DNA from: Flavobacteriales bacterium
GTDB taxonomy: Bacteria; Bacteroidota; Bacteroidia; Flavobacteriales_F; PHOS-HE28
Length of the DNA: 64,000 bases
Direction of reading: 5' to 3'
NCBI GenBank assembly: GCA_023957375.1
Contig: JAMLHB010000001.1
Coordinates: 310,001 to 374,000 of the forward strand
Shown here: in pieces, positions 26,017 to 33,729 of the stretch
How the letters are laid out: every line of letters begins with the position of its first letter
Numbering within the stretch: position 1 is the stretch's first letter
Program-made: the position numbers and the translations under genes
Notes under the pieces: model-generated
Database searches by the model: none
Told to the model about the DNA's origin: nothing
Seen by the model: only the letters and a program-made list of their open reading frames with translations

Positions 26017-26892
26017 TCAGTAGTCGCCCAACGTTTCCGGAAGCTGTTTCAACGCGGCTTCCAATTGCGCGTCGTTCGGGGCTACGCCGTGCCATTTGTG
26101 GGATCCTTCCATGAAGTCCACGCCCTTGCCCATCTCGGTGCGCATCAGGATCATCACGGGTTTGCCCTTGCCCGTTAGGCCCTTCGCCTGCTCCAGGCCC
26201 TGCAGCACGGATGCCATGTCGTTGCCCTCCATCTCCATCACCTCCCAGCCAAAGGCGGTCCACTTGGCGTGCAGGTCACCCAAGGGCATTACGTCATCCA
26301 CGTCGCCATCGATCTGGCGACCGTTCCAGTCCACGGTGGAGATCAGGTTGTCAACCTTCTTGCCGGCGGCGGCCATGGCGGCCTCCCATACCTGCCCTTC
26401 CTGCAGCTCGCCGTCGCCGTGGAGCGAGTAGATCAGCGAAGGGTCTCCATTGAGCTTCTTTGCCAGTGCCGCACCTACGGCCACGCTCAGTCCTTGGCCC
26501 AGCGAGCCACTGGCGATGCGCACGCCCGGCAGGCCCTCGTGCGTGGTGGGATGGCCTTGCAGGCGGGAGTTGAGCCGACGGAAGGTGTTCAGCTCTTCCA
26601 GGGGGAAGTAGCCGCTGTGGGCCAGCACACTGTAGAACAGCGGGCTGATGTGGCCGTTGCTGAGGAAAAAGAGGTCTTCACCGATGCCGTCCATGGTGAA
26701 GTTTTCCGGGTCGTGCCGCAAAACATGGAAATACAGTGCCACCATATAATCGGTGCAGCCCAGCGATCCGCCGGGATGACCACTTTGGCAGGCGTGCACC
26801 ATGCGCACGATGTCCCGCCGTACTTGGCTGGCAATGGACTGGAGTTCTTTTACGGAGGTGCTGCTGGCGGTGGAGGTGGAGGGTGCTGTCAT
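26017..26892 (-). CDS. transketolase N-terminal subunit
   Basis: 291-residue TPP-diphosphate-binding half of a split transketolase. The TPP/Mg motif is LHGDGELQEGQVWEA, followed about 30 residues later by DWNGRQIDG. Also visible are VHACQSGHPGGSLGCTDYM near the N-terminus, LSNGHISPLFYSVLAHSGYF and RIASGSLGQGLSVAVGAAL. The start is the ATG at 26890-26892 (MTAPSTSTASS, then VKELQSIASQVRRDIVRMVH); the open frame runs another 83 codons upstream only because the adjoining repeat array happens to be open. It works with the C-terminal subunit at 23466-24419. Confidence 0.92.
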   Translation of the reverse strand: MTAPSTSTASSTSVKELQSIASQVRRDIVRMVHACQSGHPGGSLGCTDYMVALYFHVLRHDPENFTMDGIGEDLFFLSNGHISPLFYSVLAHSGYFPLEELNTFRRLNSRLQGHPTTHEGLPGVRIASGSLGQGLSVAVGAALAKKLNGDPSLIYSLHGDGELQEGQVWEAAMAAAGKKVDNLISTVDWNGRQIDGDVDDVMPLGDLHAKWTAFGWEVMEMEGNDMASVLQGLEQAKGLTGKGKPVMILMRTEMGKGVDFMEGSHKWHGVAPNDAQLEAALKQLPETLGDY

Positions 26893-27022
26893 GGCCGGGG
26901 AACTGTGTGCGAATTTAACCCCAGCGCAGAAGGGGCCTGTGGAAGTATTGAACAAAGCGGATTTTTGGGGCAGTTTGCTTGATGGGGCGGGGGGCGATAT
27001 GGAGGCCGTCGGGGGGCTCGCC

Positions 27023-27737
27023 ACGATTGCATGGCCATGCAACTGTCCTCCTGTGCGGCTATGAAAAGGCTTTCCCTGGGTGCCACAGTGTTCCACACGC
27101 CTTCTGTGGAATGGGCTCGCCATGATTGCATGGCCATGCAACTGTCAGCCTCACATGGGCCAAGAGGGTCCTTGCCCCCACATGAGCACCTGTAGTGCCG
27201 TGTAGCTTCCGGCAGTGGTGCACGATTGCATGGCCATGCAATCGTCAGCCGGACCTGTGCCAAGAGGGTCCTTGCCCTACAAGAACACCTGTAGTGCCGT
27301 GTAGCTTCCAGCAGTGGTGCGCAATTGCATGGCCATGCAATCGTCCGCCGGACCTGTGCCAAGAGGGTCCATGCCCTACATGAGCACCTGTAGTGCCGTG
27401 TAGCTTCCGGCAGTGGTGCACGATTGCATGGCCATGCAATCGTCCGCCTGACCTGTGCCACGAGGGTCCTTGCCCTACATGAACACCTGTAGTGCCGTGT
27501 AGCTTCCGGCAGTGGTGCACGATTGCATGGCCATGCAATCGTCCGCCTGACCTGTGCCACGAGGGGCCTTGCCCTACATGAACACCTGTAGTGCCGTGTA
27601 ACTTCCGGCAGTGGTGCACGATTGCATGGCCATGCAATCGTCAGCGGGACCTGTGCCAAGAGGGTCCTTGCCCTATAAGAGCACCTGTAGTGCCGTGTAG
27701 ATTCTGGCAGTGGTGCGCGATTGCATGGCCATGCAAT
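27023..27737. repeat. array of eight 16-24 bp perfect palindromes, mostly in 99-bp tandem units
   Basis: Each site is centred on TTGCATGG/CCATGCAA. Four copies (27222-27245, 27420-27443, 27519-27542, 27618-27641) are perfect 24-bp palindromes (ACGATTGCATGG plus its complement); 27324-27341 and 27720-27737 keep 18 bp, and 27027-27042 and 27126-27141 keep 16 bp. From 27222 the whole 99-bp unit is tandemly repeated with few differences, including a second small hairpin (TGCCG/CGGCA inside CACC/GGTG). The first interval has unrelated spacer sequence yet the same 99-bp spacing. The array lies between the start of the transketolase operon and the 3' end of a MarR-type gene, and is open in frame on both strands because 99 is a multiple of three. 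Confidence 0.9.
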
Positions 27738-27798
27738 TCACAAAAGGCCTGCTAAGGGATACCACGGCAACGTATAAATCATGGTCATCGACGCATGA

Positions 27799-28233
27799 TC
27801 ACCCATCCTTTCGCAATACGGCATCTGCTCGGGACGATAATTCGGCCAGCTCCCGGGCTCCTCCTTCCCCCAGCAAATTGCAATAGGCCAAACGAAGCTT
27901 CTCCCATGCGCTATGGGCCTCCGCAGCCTTGTGCAAGCCTTCAGGCGTGGCAAAGACCTCAACTATTCTTTCGTGGCCGTTGCGGACGATGTACCCGTTG
28001 GATGCGAGCTTGTCCAACGTCCGGGATATCGTTGAGGGGTCCAGCTGGTGTACATATGCCAAGTCTTTCACGTTGATGCCAGGAGCCACTTTTGCGGTCA
28101 TCAAGATAAAGCCCATTGTCGGGGTTATCTCGATGTGGCGGAAATGTGCTTCAGCCATGCGCCCCAACGTGCGGCCTAAGGCAGCACCGGCATGGTAAAG
28201 GCAGAGGTTGTAGTGGTCACGAAGGTCGGGCAT
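27799..28233 (-). CDS. MarR-family winged-helix transcriptional regulator
   Basis: 144-residue homodimer-type regulator. N-terminal dimerisation helix (MPDLRDHYNLCLYHAGAALG), then a winged helix-turn-helix: INVKDLAYVHQLDPSTISRTLDKLASNG, where DPSTISRTLDKL is the recognition helix, followed by the wing around VRNGHERIVEVFATPEG. A C-terminal helical bundle closes the dimer. The ATG at 28231-28233 is chosen; 40 further upstream codons are open but cover the palindromic operator-like site. A perfect 20-bp palindrome (28251-28270) lies 17 bp upstream, at promoter position, with TACCTTG-like -7 sequence just inside it, which suggests autoregulation. The same palindrome is repeated eight times downstream of the gene. 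Ligand and targets unknown. Confidence 0.85.
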   Translation of the reverse strand: MPDLRDHYNLCLYHAGAALGRTLGRMAEAHFRHIEITPTMGFILMTAKVAPGINVKDLAYVHQLDPSTISRTLDKLASNGYIVRNGHERIVEVFATPEGLHKAAEAHSAWEKLRLAYCNLLGEGGARELAELSSRADAVLRKDG

Positions 28234-28250
28234 GGCCGAGGCAAGGTAAT

Positions 28251-28270
28251 AATTGCATGGCCATGCAATT
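28251..28270. promoter_or_regulatory. candidate MarR operator at the marR promoter
   Basis: Perfect 20-bp palindrome AATTGCATGG plus its complement, 17 bp upstream of the MarR-type start. On the minus strand a TACCTTG element (28242-28248), one deletion away from TAnnTTTG, follows it directly, so a bound dimer would block the promoter. The core is identical to the palindromes of the array at 27023-27737. Confidence 0.65.
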
Positions 28271-28325
28271 GCCTTCGGCCGATGATCTGTGAGTTGAACA
28301 GCACGCATTACCCGGATTCCCACGA

Positions 28326-28341
28326 TTGCATGGCCATGCAA
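28326..28341. promoter_or_regulatory. second palindrome upstream of the MarR-type gene
   Basis: 16-bp perfect palindrome TTGCATGG/CCATGCAA with array-like flanks on its left (CACGA) and the ACTGTCC right flank seen in the first array copies. It lies 92 bp upstream of the regulator start. Confidence 0.6.
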
Positions 28342-28410
28342 CTGTCCAAGCAACGGTGGGGGCTCATCCTGTCGCTACAATCGAAATCTTCCCCGCCATG
28401 GGCTGGATTG

Positions 28411-28484
28411 GTTAAGGCAGGGTTGTAATGGTCACGAAAATCGAGCATGACCGAGGCAAGGAAAAAATTGCATGGTCATGTAAT
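28411..28484 (-). pseudogene. truncated duplicate of the MarR-type gene's 5' end with degraded operator
   Basis: The 28411-28484 segment aligns with 28195-28268. Read on the minus strand, the ATG at 28447-28449 begins MLDFRDHYNPAL, matching MPDLRDHYNLCL of the intact regulator, and homology then stops. Upstream of it the CCTTGCC leader and an imperfect palindrome (28467-28484, with two substitutions) are retained. It is therefore a remnant of a second regulator copy or a partial promoter duplication. Confidence 0.7.
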
Positions 28485-28572
28485 TGTCCAAGCAGCCGTG
28501 CGGATCCCATCCGGTGGCTACCATCAACACTTTCCCTGCCATGGGGCTGCCGCCCATGCCCGGCCGCCTACT

Positions 28573-28992
28573 TTATCCCTTTCGGAACAGGCTGTCAGGG
28601 CTTTCAAAGGCCTTGAACTCAATGGCGTGGCCATCCGGGTCTTCGATGAAAAGACTGTGCTGCTCACCGGGTTGCCCTTTCATCACCAATTGCGGTTCGA
28701 TGAAGAATGGAACGCCAACCTTCTTGAACCGGTCCCGCAGCTTGCGCCAATCCGCCAAATCCAGCACAATGCCCCAGTGGTCGCTGGGGATGTGGCTTTC
28801 GGGGTTGTAAGTGCGTGCGGTACGGGTGACCATGGGTACCTGCTGTACGGTGAGCTGGTGGCCGAAGAAATCGTAATCCACCCACGTGTCCGAACTGCGC
28901 CCTTCGGGGCAGCCCAACAGGCCACCATAGAATGCCTTGATGCGTTTGAGGTCCGTGGTGGCGAAGGCCAAGTGGAAGCGTCCGTTGAGCAT
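28573..28992 (-). CDS. VOC-family (glyoxalase/bleomycin resistance fold) protein
   Basis: 139-residue metalloprotein-fold enzyme of the vicinal oxygen chelate superfamily, two beta-alpha-beta-beta-beta modules. Module 1 begins NGRFHLAFATTDLKRIKAFYGGLLGC, with the first metal ligand His near the start; module 2 contains HWGIVLDLADWRKLRDRFKKVG and ends HSLFIEDPDGHAIEFKAFE, where the final Glu is the usual metal ligand. Starts at the ATG 28990-28992; ten more upstream codons are open. No substrate can be named. Divergent glyoxalase-type proteins of this size often act on small oxidised or electrophilic compounds. Its start is 26 bp from the stop of the gene upstream on the same strand, so they may be co-transcribed. 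Confidence 0.87.
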   Translation of the reverse strand: MLNGRFHLAFATTDLKRIKAFYGGLLGCPEGRSSDTWVDYDFFGHQLTVQQVPMVTRTARTYNPESHIPSDHWGIVLDLADWRKLRDRFKKVGVPFFIEPQLVMKGQPGEQHSLFIEDPDGHAIEFKAFESPDSLFRKG

Positions 28993-29018
28993 GGGGCGGG
29001 AGATCAAAAGGTCAGTGA

Positions 29019-29372
29019 TCAATCCTCGTCATCGTCATCCCCGTCGTCAGCCGGGGGGGCGTCGTTATCCTCTTCTTCCTCCTCCTCATCGGCGCCTTCC
29101 AGGTCGTCGCTGCCTTCCAGTTCATCGCCGTTCCCGGCATCGGAGTCCTGGTCTTGCTCAAGGAATTCGTCCATCTCCTGGCGACTTTCGGCCGTGAGCT
29201 TGATCAGGTACATCACCTCGGGGGTGCGCAGTTCGATCACGCGCAGGTTCTCTCCTTTGGGTGTGCTTACCGTGCGGATGTGATGGTTCTCAATGCCATC
29301 GGGGTACTGTTCCTGCAGTTTGTCACGCAGTTCCTCGGTGAGGGTGTCGAAGGAGCGGATGCGGCGTTCCAT
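29019..29372 (-). CDS. small protein with a strongly acidic tail, unknown function
   Basis: 117 residues. The N-terminal 65 residues look folded (MERRIRSFDTLTEELRDKLQ, then EQYPDGIENHHIRTVSTPKG and EVMYLIKLTAESR), while the last 50 are almost entirely Asp/Glu with Gly, Ser and Ala. No signal peptide. The stop of the deoxyhypusine-synthase-like gene is upstream with only 6 bp between, and the VOC gene follows, so an operon is likely. The acidic tail is on the opposite side of the gene from any membrane signal, suggesting a cytoplasmic binding partner. Family not recognised. Confidence 0.75.
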   Translation of the reverse strand: MERRIRSFDTLTEELRDKLQEQYPDGIENHHIRTVSTPKGENLRVIELRTPEVMYLIKLTAESRQEMDEFLEQDQDSDAGNGDELEGSDDLEGADEEEEEEDNDAPPADDGDDDDED

Positions 29373-29378
29373 GGGTGC

Positions 29379-30356
29379 TTACTGGTCGAGTATATAGGCG
29401 AAGATGAGCGGAGCCACAATAGTAGCATCACTTTCGATGATGTACTTCGGGGTGTCAATATCGAGTTTTCCCCAAGTGATCTTTTCATTGGGCACGGCGC
29501 CGCTGTAACTCCCGTAGCTGGTGGTGCTGTCGCTGATCTGGCAGAAGTAGCTCCAGAACGGGGTGTCGTGCCGCTTCAGGTCCTGGTACATCATGGGCAC
29601 TGCGCAGATGGGGAAGTCGCCCGCGATGCCCCCGCCGATCTGGAAAAAGCCGATACCCTCGGTGCCTGCGTTGGCGGTGTACCAGTCGGCCAGCCACATC
29701 ATGTACTCAATGCCACTCTTCATGATGCGCGGCTCGCAGTCGCCCAGGATGCAGTGCGCGGCGAAGATGTTGCCCATGGTGCTGTCCTCCCAGCCCGGGC
29801 AGATGATGGGCAGGTTGCGTTCGGCGGCGGCTACCATCCAGCTGTCCTTGGGGTCGATCTGGTAGTAGGGCTTCAGCACGCCGCTCTTGATCATCTCGTA
29901 GAACAGTTCGTGCGGGAAGCGGCGCTTGTCGTTGGCCTGGCCGTCCTTCCACAGCTTCACGGCGTGCTCTTCCAAGCGGCGAAAGGCTTGTTCCTCCGGG
30001 ATGCACGTGTCGGTAACGCGGTTCATGCCGCGGTCCAGCAATGCGCGTTCCTCCTTCGGGGTCAGGTCGCGGTAGTGCGGCACGCGCTCGTAGTGGTCGT
30101 GTGCCACCAAGTTCATCAGGTCTTCCTCCAAGTTGGCCCCGGTGCAGCTGATGATGTCCACCTGGCCGGCACGGATCATTTCGGCCAGGCTCTTGCCCAG
30201 CTCGGCGGTGCTCATGGCACCGGCCAGTGAGATCAGCATCTTCTTGCCGCTGGCCTTGTGGACCTTGTAGCCCTTGGCGGCATCCACCAAGGCGGCGGCG
30301 TTGAAGTGGAGGAAATGCCTTTCAATAAAGGCGGAGACAGGACGGGAGGTGCTCAT
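29379..30356 (-). CDS. deoxyhypusine synthase-like protein
   Basis: 325-residue NAD-dependent enzyme of the deoxyhypusine synthase fold. Recognisable blocks: ISLAGAMSTAELGKSLAEMI, DIISCTGANLEEDLMNL, VPHYRDLTP, PIICPGWEDSTMGNIFAAH, GFFQIGGGIAGDFPICAVP and DSTTSYGSYSGAVPNEKITWG. In eukaryotes and archaea this family transfers aminobutyl from spermidine to eIF5A. Bacteria lack that substrate, and bacterial members are thought to act in polyamine metabolism (for example homospermidine formation), which the arginine decarboxylase encoded 8 kb away makes plausible. Start ATG 30354-30356; a longer upstream extension is not protein-like. Specific reaction unproven. Confidence 0.85.
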   Translation of the reverse strand: MSTSRPVSAFIERHFLHFNAAALVDAAKGYKVHKASGKKMLISLAGAMSTAELGKSLAEMIRAGQVDIISCTGANLEEDLMNLVAHDHYERVPHYRDLTPKEERALLDRGMNRVTDTCIPEEQAFRRLEEHAVKLWKDGQANDKRRFPHELFYEMIKSGVLKPYYQIDPKDSWMVAAAERNLPIICPGWEDSTMGNIFAAHCILGDCEPRIMKSGIEYMMWLADWYTANAGTEGIGFFQIGGGIAGDFPICAVPMMYQDLKRHDTPFWSYFCQISDSTTSYGSYSGAVPNEKITWGKLDIDTPKYIIESDATIVAPLIFAYILDQ

Positions 30357-30693
30357 GGCTTGCGCTCGGGCGGCTTGGTGTTTCAATGTGTAATTCGGCG
30401 CGAAAGTTAGTGCCGGGAAAGCATGGCGGACTGGTGGGCGTAGAGTAGGGGCGAAGCGGTCCAATGGTTTGCCCAGGATTGTCCGGTGGACCTTCCCGGA
30501 AGGGAGGAGAAAGGGTACATGAGTGGACCTGGTTTTCGTGAGGTTCCGTTCGCTCCCCTGGGGGTTGCTTGAACCGCTGGTCGGCTTCCAGCAACACTGG
30601 CGTGGTGCAGGGTTCGTGGTTCAAAGGAAGCCCCTTTACCGGGCCATGGAAAAATAAATAGTTCAGTTATTACAGAACCAAAGAAACTTTACA
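30357..30693. other. intergenic region with no recognised gene
   Basis: Gap between divergently transcribed genes. It should contain the promoter of the deoxyhypusine-synthase-like gene (weak TAACTTTC on the minus strand near 30403-30410) and the upstream part of the efflux-operon promoter, in an AT-rich stretch at 30650-30693 that includes a small AAAG-AAA-CTTT dyad. No ORF here looks like a gene. Confidence 0.5.
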
Positions 30694-30701
30694 TACCTTT
30701 G
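30694..30701 (+). promoter_or_regulatory. Bacteroidota -7 promoter element for the efflux operon
   Basis: TACCTTTG, exact TAnnTTTG match, 25 bp before the ATG at 30726. It sits in a locally AT-rich region. The dyad AAAGAAACTTT just upstream is a possible operator for the operon's own regulator. Confidence 0.6.
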
Positions 30702-30725
30702 TGCCGTCCAAAGGAACAAAAGGCC

Positions 30726-31193
30726 ATGAGCGAGATCAAACTGAACAAGGACCAACAGGAGCTCATTGAGCGGGTGGGGGTGGCCTACGAGAACCACCAG
30801 ATGGCGCCCGCGCCCGCCCGGGTAGCGGCCTTGTTGCTGGTGGTCCCGCAGGCCGAACTGCCCTTTGAGGACATTTCCCGCCTGCTGAACCTGAGCAAGA
30901 GCGCCACCAGCAACGCCATCAACCTGCTGCTCACCATCAACCGCCTCGAGTACATCACCAAGCCGGGTGAGCGCAGGCGCTACTTCCGCGTGAAGCTGAT
31001 GACGTGGAGGGAGGACCTGAACCGGAGCCTGACGGGGATAACCGCGATGAGCGCGATTTACAAGGAAGTGCTTGCCCAACGGCCCAAGGGCTCCGCCGAG
31101 TTCAACCGCAGCCTGGCCGACCTGGCGGGCTTCCTGGAGTTCATGGCAAAGGAGCTTCCCGCGCTGTATAAGAAGTGGGAACAGCGCGCCTGA
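30726..31193 (+). CDS. GbsR/MarR-type winged-helix regulator of the efflux operon
   Basis: 155-residue winged helix-turn-helix protein of the GbsR type. HTH region: LPFEDISRLLNLSKSATSNAINLLLTINRLEYITKPGERRRYFRVK, described here in parts as helix ISRLLNLS, recognition helix SKSATSNAINLLL and wing PGERRRYFRV. A C-terminal helical region follows. It is the first gene of a tight four-gene unit (23 bp to the TolC-like gene), so it very likely represses its own efflux operon. The start ATG 30726 follows a promoter element at 30694; the open frame begins 27 bp earlier with a non-ATG codon overlapping that element. Inducer unknown. Confidence 0.88.
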   Translation: MSEIKLNKDQQELIERVGVAYENHQMAPAPARVAALLLVVPQAELPFEDISRLLNLSKSATSNAINLLLTINRLEYITKPGERRRYFRVKLMTWREDLNRSLTGITAMSAIYKEVLAQRPKGSAEFNRSLADLAGFLEFMAKELPALYKKWEQRA

Positions 31194-31216
31194 TTTTTTT
31201 ACCTCGATAAGTTCAC

Positions 31217-32599
31217 ATGGAACAGAACAAACACGACGAATTAGAACTAATGATGCTTGGGCGAACAAAAATGGCCCTGTTCACCTGCGGCGCGATGCTG
31301 GCCTTGGCCGCCTTGCCCGTGATGGCCCAACAGCCCATGGACCTGAAGCAGGTGCTGGAACAGGCGCTGAAACACAACACCGACGTGCGCAACGCCGCAC
31401 TCGACCAGGAGGCCGCGCGCAACAAGGTGGGCGAGACCCGCGCCGACGGGCTTCCGCAGATCTCCGCGCAAGGCGATCTGAAGTTCAATCCAAGCATCGC
31501 CACGCAGATGCTGCCCGGCGAGATCCTGGGCCGGCCGGGCGAGCAGGTGCCGGTGCAGTTCGGCACCAAGTACATCGCCTCCGTGAGCGGACAGGTCACG
31601 CAGAAGCTCTATGACCACCGCTTCCTCACGGGCTTGCAGGCTGCCAAGCAATCCGAGGAACTCTATGCCTTGCTGCATTTGCAGACCGGGGAGCAGGTGC
31701 TGTACGAAGTGGCCGGCACCTACTACAAGATCCTCGACCTGAAGGCCCAGGAAGCCAGCGTGGACAGCCAGCTAGCCACCATGGCCGAGCTGGAGCGCAT
31801 CACCAAGTTGCAGGTAGGGAACCAGTACAAACTGAAGCTGGACCTCCAACGCGTGCAGGTGAACCGCCAGAACGCCATCACCCGCCGGGACGGCTTCACC
31901 CTGCAGGCGGAGCAGCAGTTGAACTACCTGAAGGTGTTGATGGGCATGCCCGTGGCCACGGATGTGCGACTGGTGCAACCCACCGACCTCGGCATCGTGG
32001 CACCAACACCCGGCAGCACGGCACTCTATGAACAACGGACCGACATCAAGGTGCTCAATCAGCAGATCGCCTTGCAGGACCTGAACATCCGCGCCACGCG
32101 TGCCGGGTATGCGCCCACCTTGAGCGCCTTCGGCAACCTGGGCTGGCAGGCGCAGAGCAACGCGTTCGACATGTACGGCAGCGATGGCACCTGGCTGAAG
32201 AATGCCGCCATCGGCGCCACATTGGCCATCCCGCTCTTCGACGGTGGGCGCAAGCACCACCAGATCGCCCAGCAGAAAGTGGTGCGCCTGCAATACCAAG
32301 CCGACCTGGTGCATGCCGAGAATGCCTTGGCCATGGAAGAACGCAACGCCATCGCCGCCCTGGACAACAGCTGGCGCACCGTGGAGGCGCAGGCCGGCAA
32401 TCTAGTACTCGCCGAGGAGGTGTACGGCCAGACCAACAGCCTCTACACCGAAGGCATCGCGCCGCTCACCGACCTGCTCGACGCGGACCAGGCCCTGAGC
32501 GATTCGCGCACCACCTACCACAGCGCCACCCTCAACTACAAACTCGCCGAACTGGACCTGCTCAAGGCCCAGGGAAAGCTTAACACCCTGGTACAATGA
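31217..32599 (+). CDS. TolC-family outer-membrane efflux channel
   Basis: 460-residue outer-membrane channel. The N-terminus has a signal peptide with a core MALFTCGAMLALAALPVMAQ; an internal ATG would shorten it by 14-18 residues. Two OEP repeats follow, each with the typical long helices and the pattern LKQVLEQALKHNTDVRNA... and LNQQIALQDLNIRATRAGYAPTLS; the LFDGGRKHHQIAQQK helix and ALSDSRTTYHSATLNYKLAELDLLKAQG close it. Its stop overlaps the next start by ATGA (32596-32599), so it is translationally coupled to the adaptor and forms a tripartite pump with the RND protein. Confidence 0.93.
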   Translation: MEQNKHDELELMMLGRTKMALFTCGAMLALAALPVMAQQPMDLKQVLEQALKHNTDVRNAALDQEAARNKVGETRADGLPQISAQGDLKFNPSIATQMLPGEILGRPGEQVPVQFGTKYIASVSGQVTQKLYDHRFLTGLQAAKQSEELYALLHLQTGEQVLYEVAGTYYKILDLKAQEASVDSQLATMAELERITKLQVGNQYKLKLDLQRVQVNRQNAITRRDGFTLQAEQQLNYLKVLMGMPVATDVRLVQPTDLGIVAPTPGSTALYEQRTDIKVLNQQIALQDLNIRATRAGYAPTLSAFGNLGWQAQSNAFDMYGSDGTWLKNAAIGATLAIPLFDGGRKHHQIAQQKVVRLQYQADLVHAENALAMEERNAIAALDNSWRTVEAQAGNLVLAEEVYGQTNSLYTEGIAPLTDLLDADQALSDSRTTYHSATLNYKLAELDLLKAQGKLNTLVQ

Positions 32600-33711
32600 G
32601 CACCCCCAACAACACGCACGCACCCGCCAACGGAATGAAAACCAAGAAGACCATGAAGAACTCCCTGTGGATCGCCGGCATCGGCGTGTTGCTCACCCTG
32701 GGCGCCTTCAAGCTCAACGACAACAAACAGGAGATGAAGGCTGAGGCCGCCCTCAGTGAACGCGTGAGCGAAAGCATCCCCGTGAACCTCGGAACCGCCG
32801 GGATGACCACATTGAAGGAGGACTACTCCGCCAGCGGCACCCTGGAAGCCGCAGTGGACATCAGCATCGCCTCCGAAACGCAAGGCACCATCACCCGCCT
32901 GCTGCACAAAAAAGGCGAGCAGGTGCGCCAAGGGGAATTGCTGGCCCAGGTGGAGAACGGTGCGCAACAGGCCGAAGTGCTGGCCATGCGCAACCAGAAG
33001 GACAAGGCCGATGCCGACCTGGTGCGTGCGCGGAACATGGCGGCAGGTGGCGCCATGACCCAACAACAGGTGGAGCAGGCCGTACTGGCCGTGAAGAACG
33101 CCGAAGCCCAATTGATGAGCGCCGAGGACCGGCTGCGCAAAACCTCCATCAAGGCACCGGTAGGCGGCTACATCGACGAGGACATGGTGCAGTTGGGCAG
33201 CTACATCAATGCCGGCACGGAACTGTTCCAACTGGTGGACATCACCACGCTGAAACTGAACGTGCAGGTGCCCGAGAGCCGCGTGCTGGACATGCACCCC
33301 GGCAAGGCCGTGGACATCACCCTCAAGGTATTGCCGGGCACCACCTTCAACGGCACGGTGTCCTCGGTAAGCCTGAAGGCCAATGAGGCCCTGAAGTACA
33401 ACGTGGAGATCGAGCTGAAGAACCCCAAGGACAGCCCGCTCAAGGCCGGCATGTATGCCGTGGCCAGCTTCAAGGAAGAAAGCGCCAAGGAGTTCCTGAC
33501 GGTGGACCGCCGCGCCCTGGTGGGCAGCGTGAAAGCGCCGCAGGTATATGTGGTGCAGGATAGCATCGCCCGCCTGCGCGAGGTGGTGATCGGCCAGTTG
33601 ACCCCGGACAAGATGGTGATCGAGCAGGGGCTGGAACCCGGCGACCGCGTGGTGCTCAGCGGCCAGATCAACTTAGTGGACAGCACCAAGGTGAGCGCCA
33701 TCAACCATTGA
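32596..33711 (+). CDS. RND efflux periplasmic adaptor (membrane fusion protein)
   Basis: 371-residue HlyD/MFP-type adaptor. N-terminal single membrane anchor (about 21-38, SLWIAGIGVLLTLGAFKLND), then barrel and lipoyl half (GTLEAAVDISIASETQGTIT), an alpha-hairpin, the second lipoyl half (IKAPVGGYIDEDMVQLGSYINAG) and beta-barrel/MP domains (GKAVDITLKVLPGTTFNGTV, RREVVIGQL region, LEPGDRVVLSGQINLVDST). It bridges the TolC-like channel and the RND transporter. Overlaps the TolC gene by 4 bp, and an alternative ATG at 32635 is possible. 18 bp separate it from the RND gene. Confidence 0.93.
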   Translation: MSTPNNTHAPANGMKTKKTMKNSLWIAGIGVLLTLGAFKLNDNKQEMKAEAALSERVSESIPVNLGTAGMTTLKEDYSASGTLEAAVDISIASETQGTITRLLHKKGEQVRQGELLAQVENGAQQAEVLAMRNQKDKADADLVRARNMAAGGAMTQQQVEQAVLAVKNAEAQLMSAEDRLRKTSIKAPVGGYIDEDMVQLGSYINAGTELFQLVDITTLKLNVQVPESRVLDMHPGKAVDITLKVLPGTTFNGTVSSVSLKANEALKYNVEIELKNPKDSPLKAGMYAVASFKEESAKEFLTVDRRALVGSVKAPQVYVVQDSIARLREVVIGQLTPDKMVIEQGLEPGDRVVLSGQINLVDSTKVSAINH

Positions 33712-33729
33712 TCCCAACACTTCAGCATC

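Noticed and set aside
26893..27659. Long open frames on both strands across the palindrome array, encoding a 33-residue repeat rich in His and Gly
   Set aside because: They are open because the unit length (99 bp) is a multiple of three. Both strands are open together, the starts are arbitrary, and the palindromes explain the sequence better than coding does.
27023..27737. Possible CRISPR array (regularly spaced palindromic repeats)
   Set aside because: The intervals between palindromes from 27222 onwards are nearly identical to one another rather than unique spacers, the spacing is too long, and no cas genes are present.
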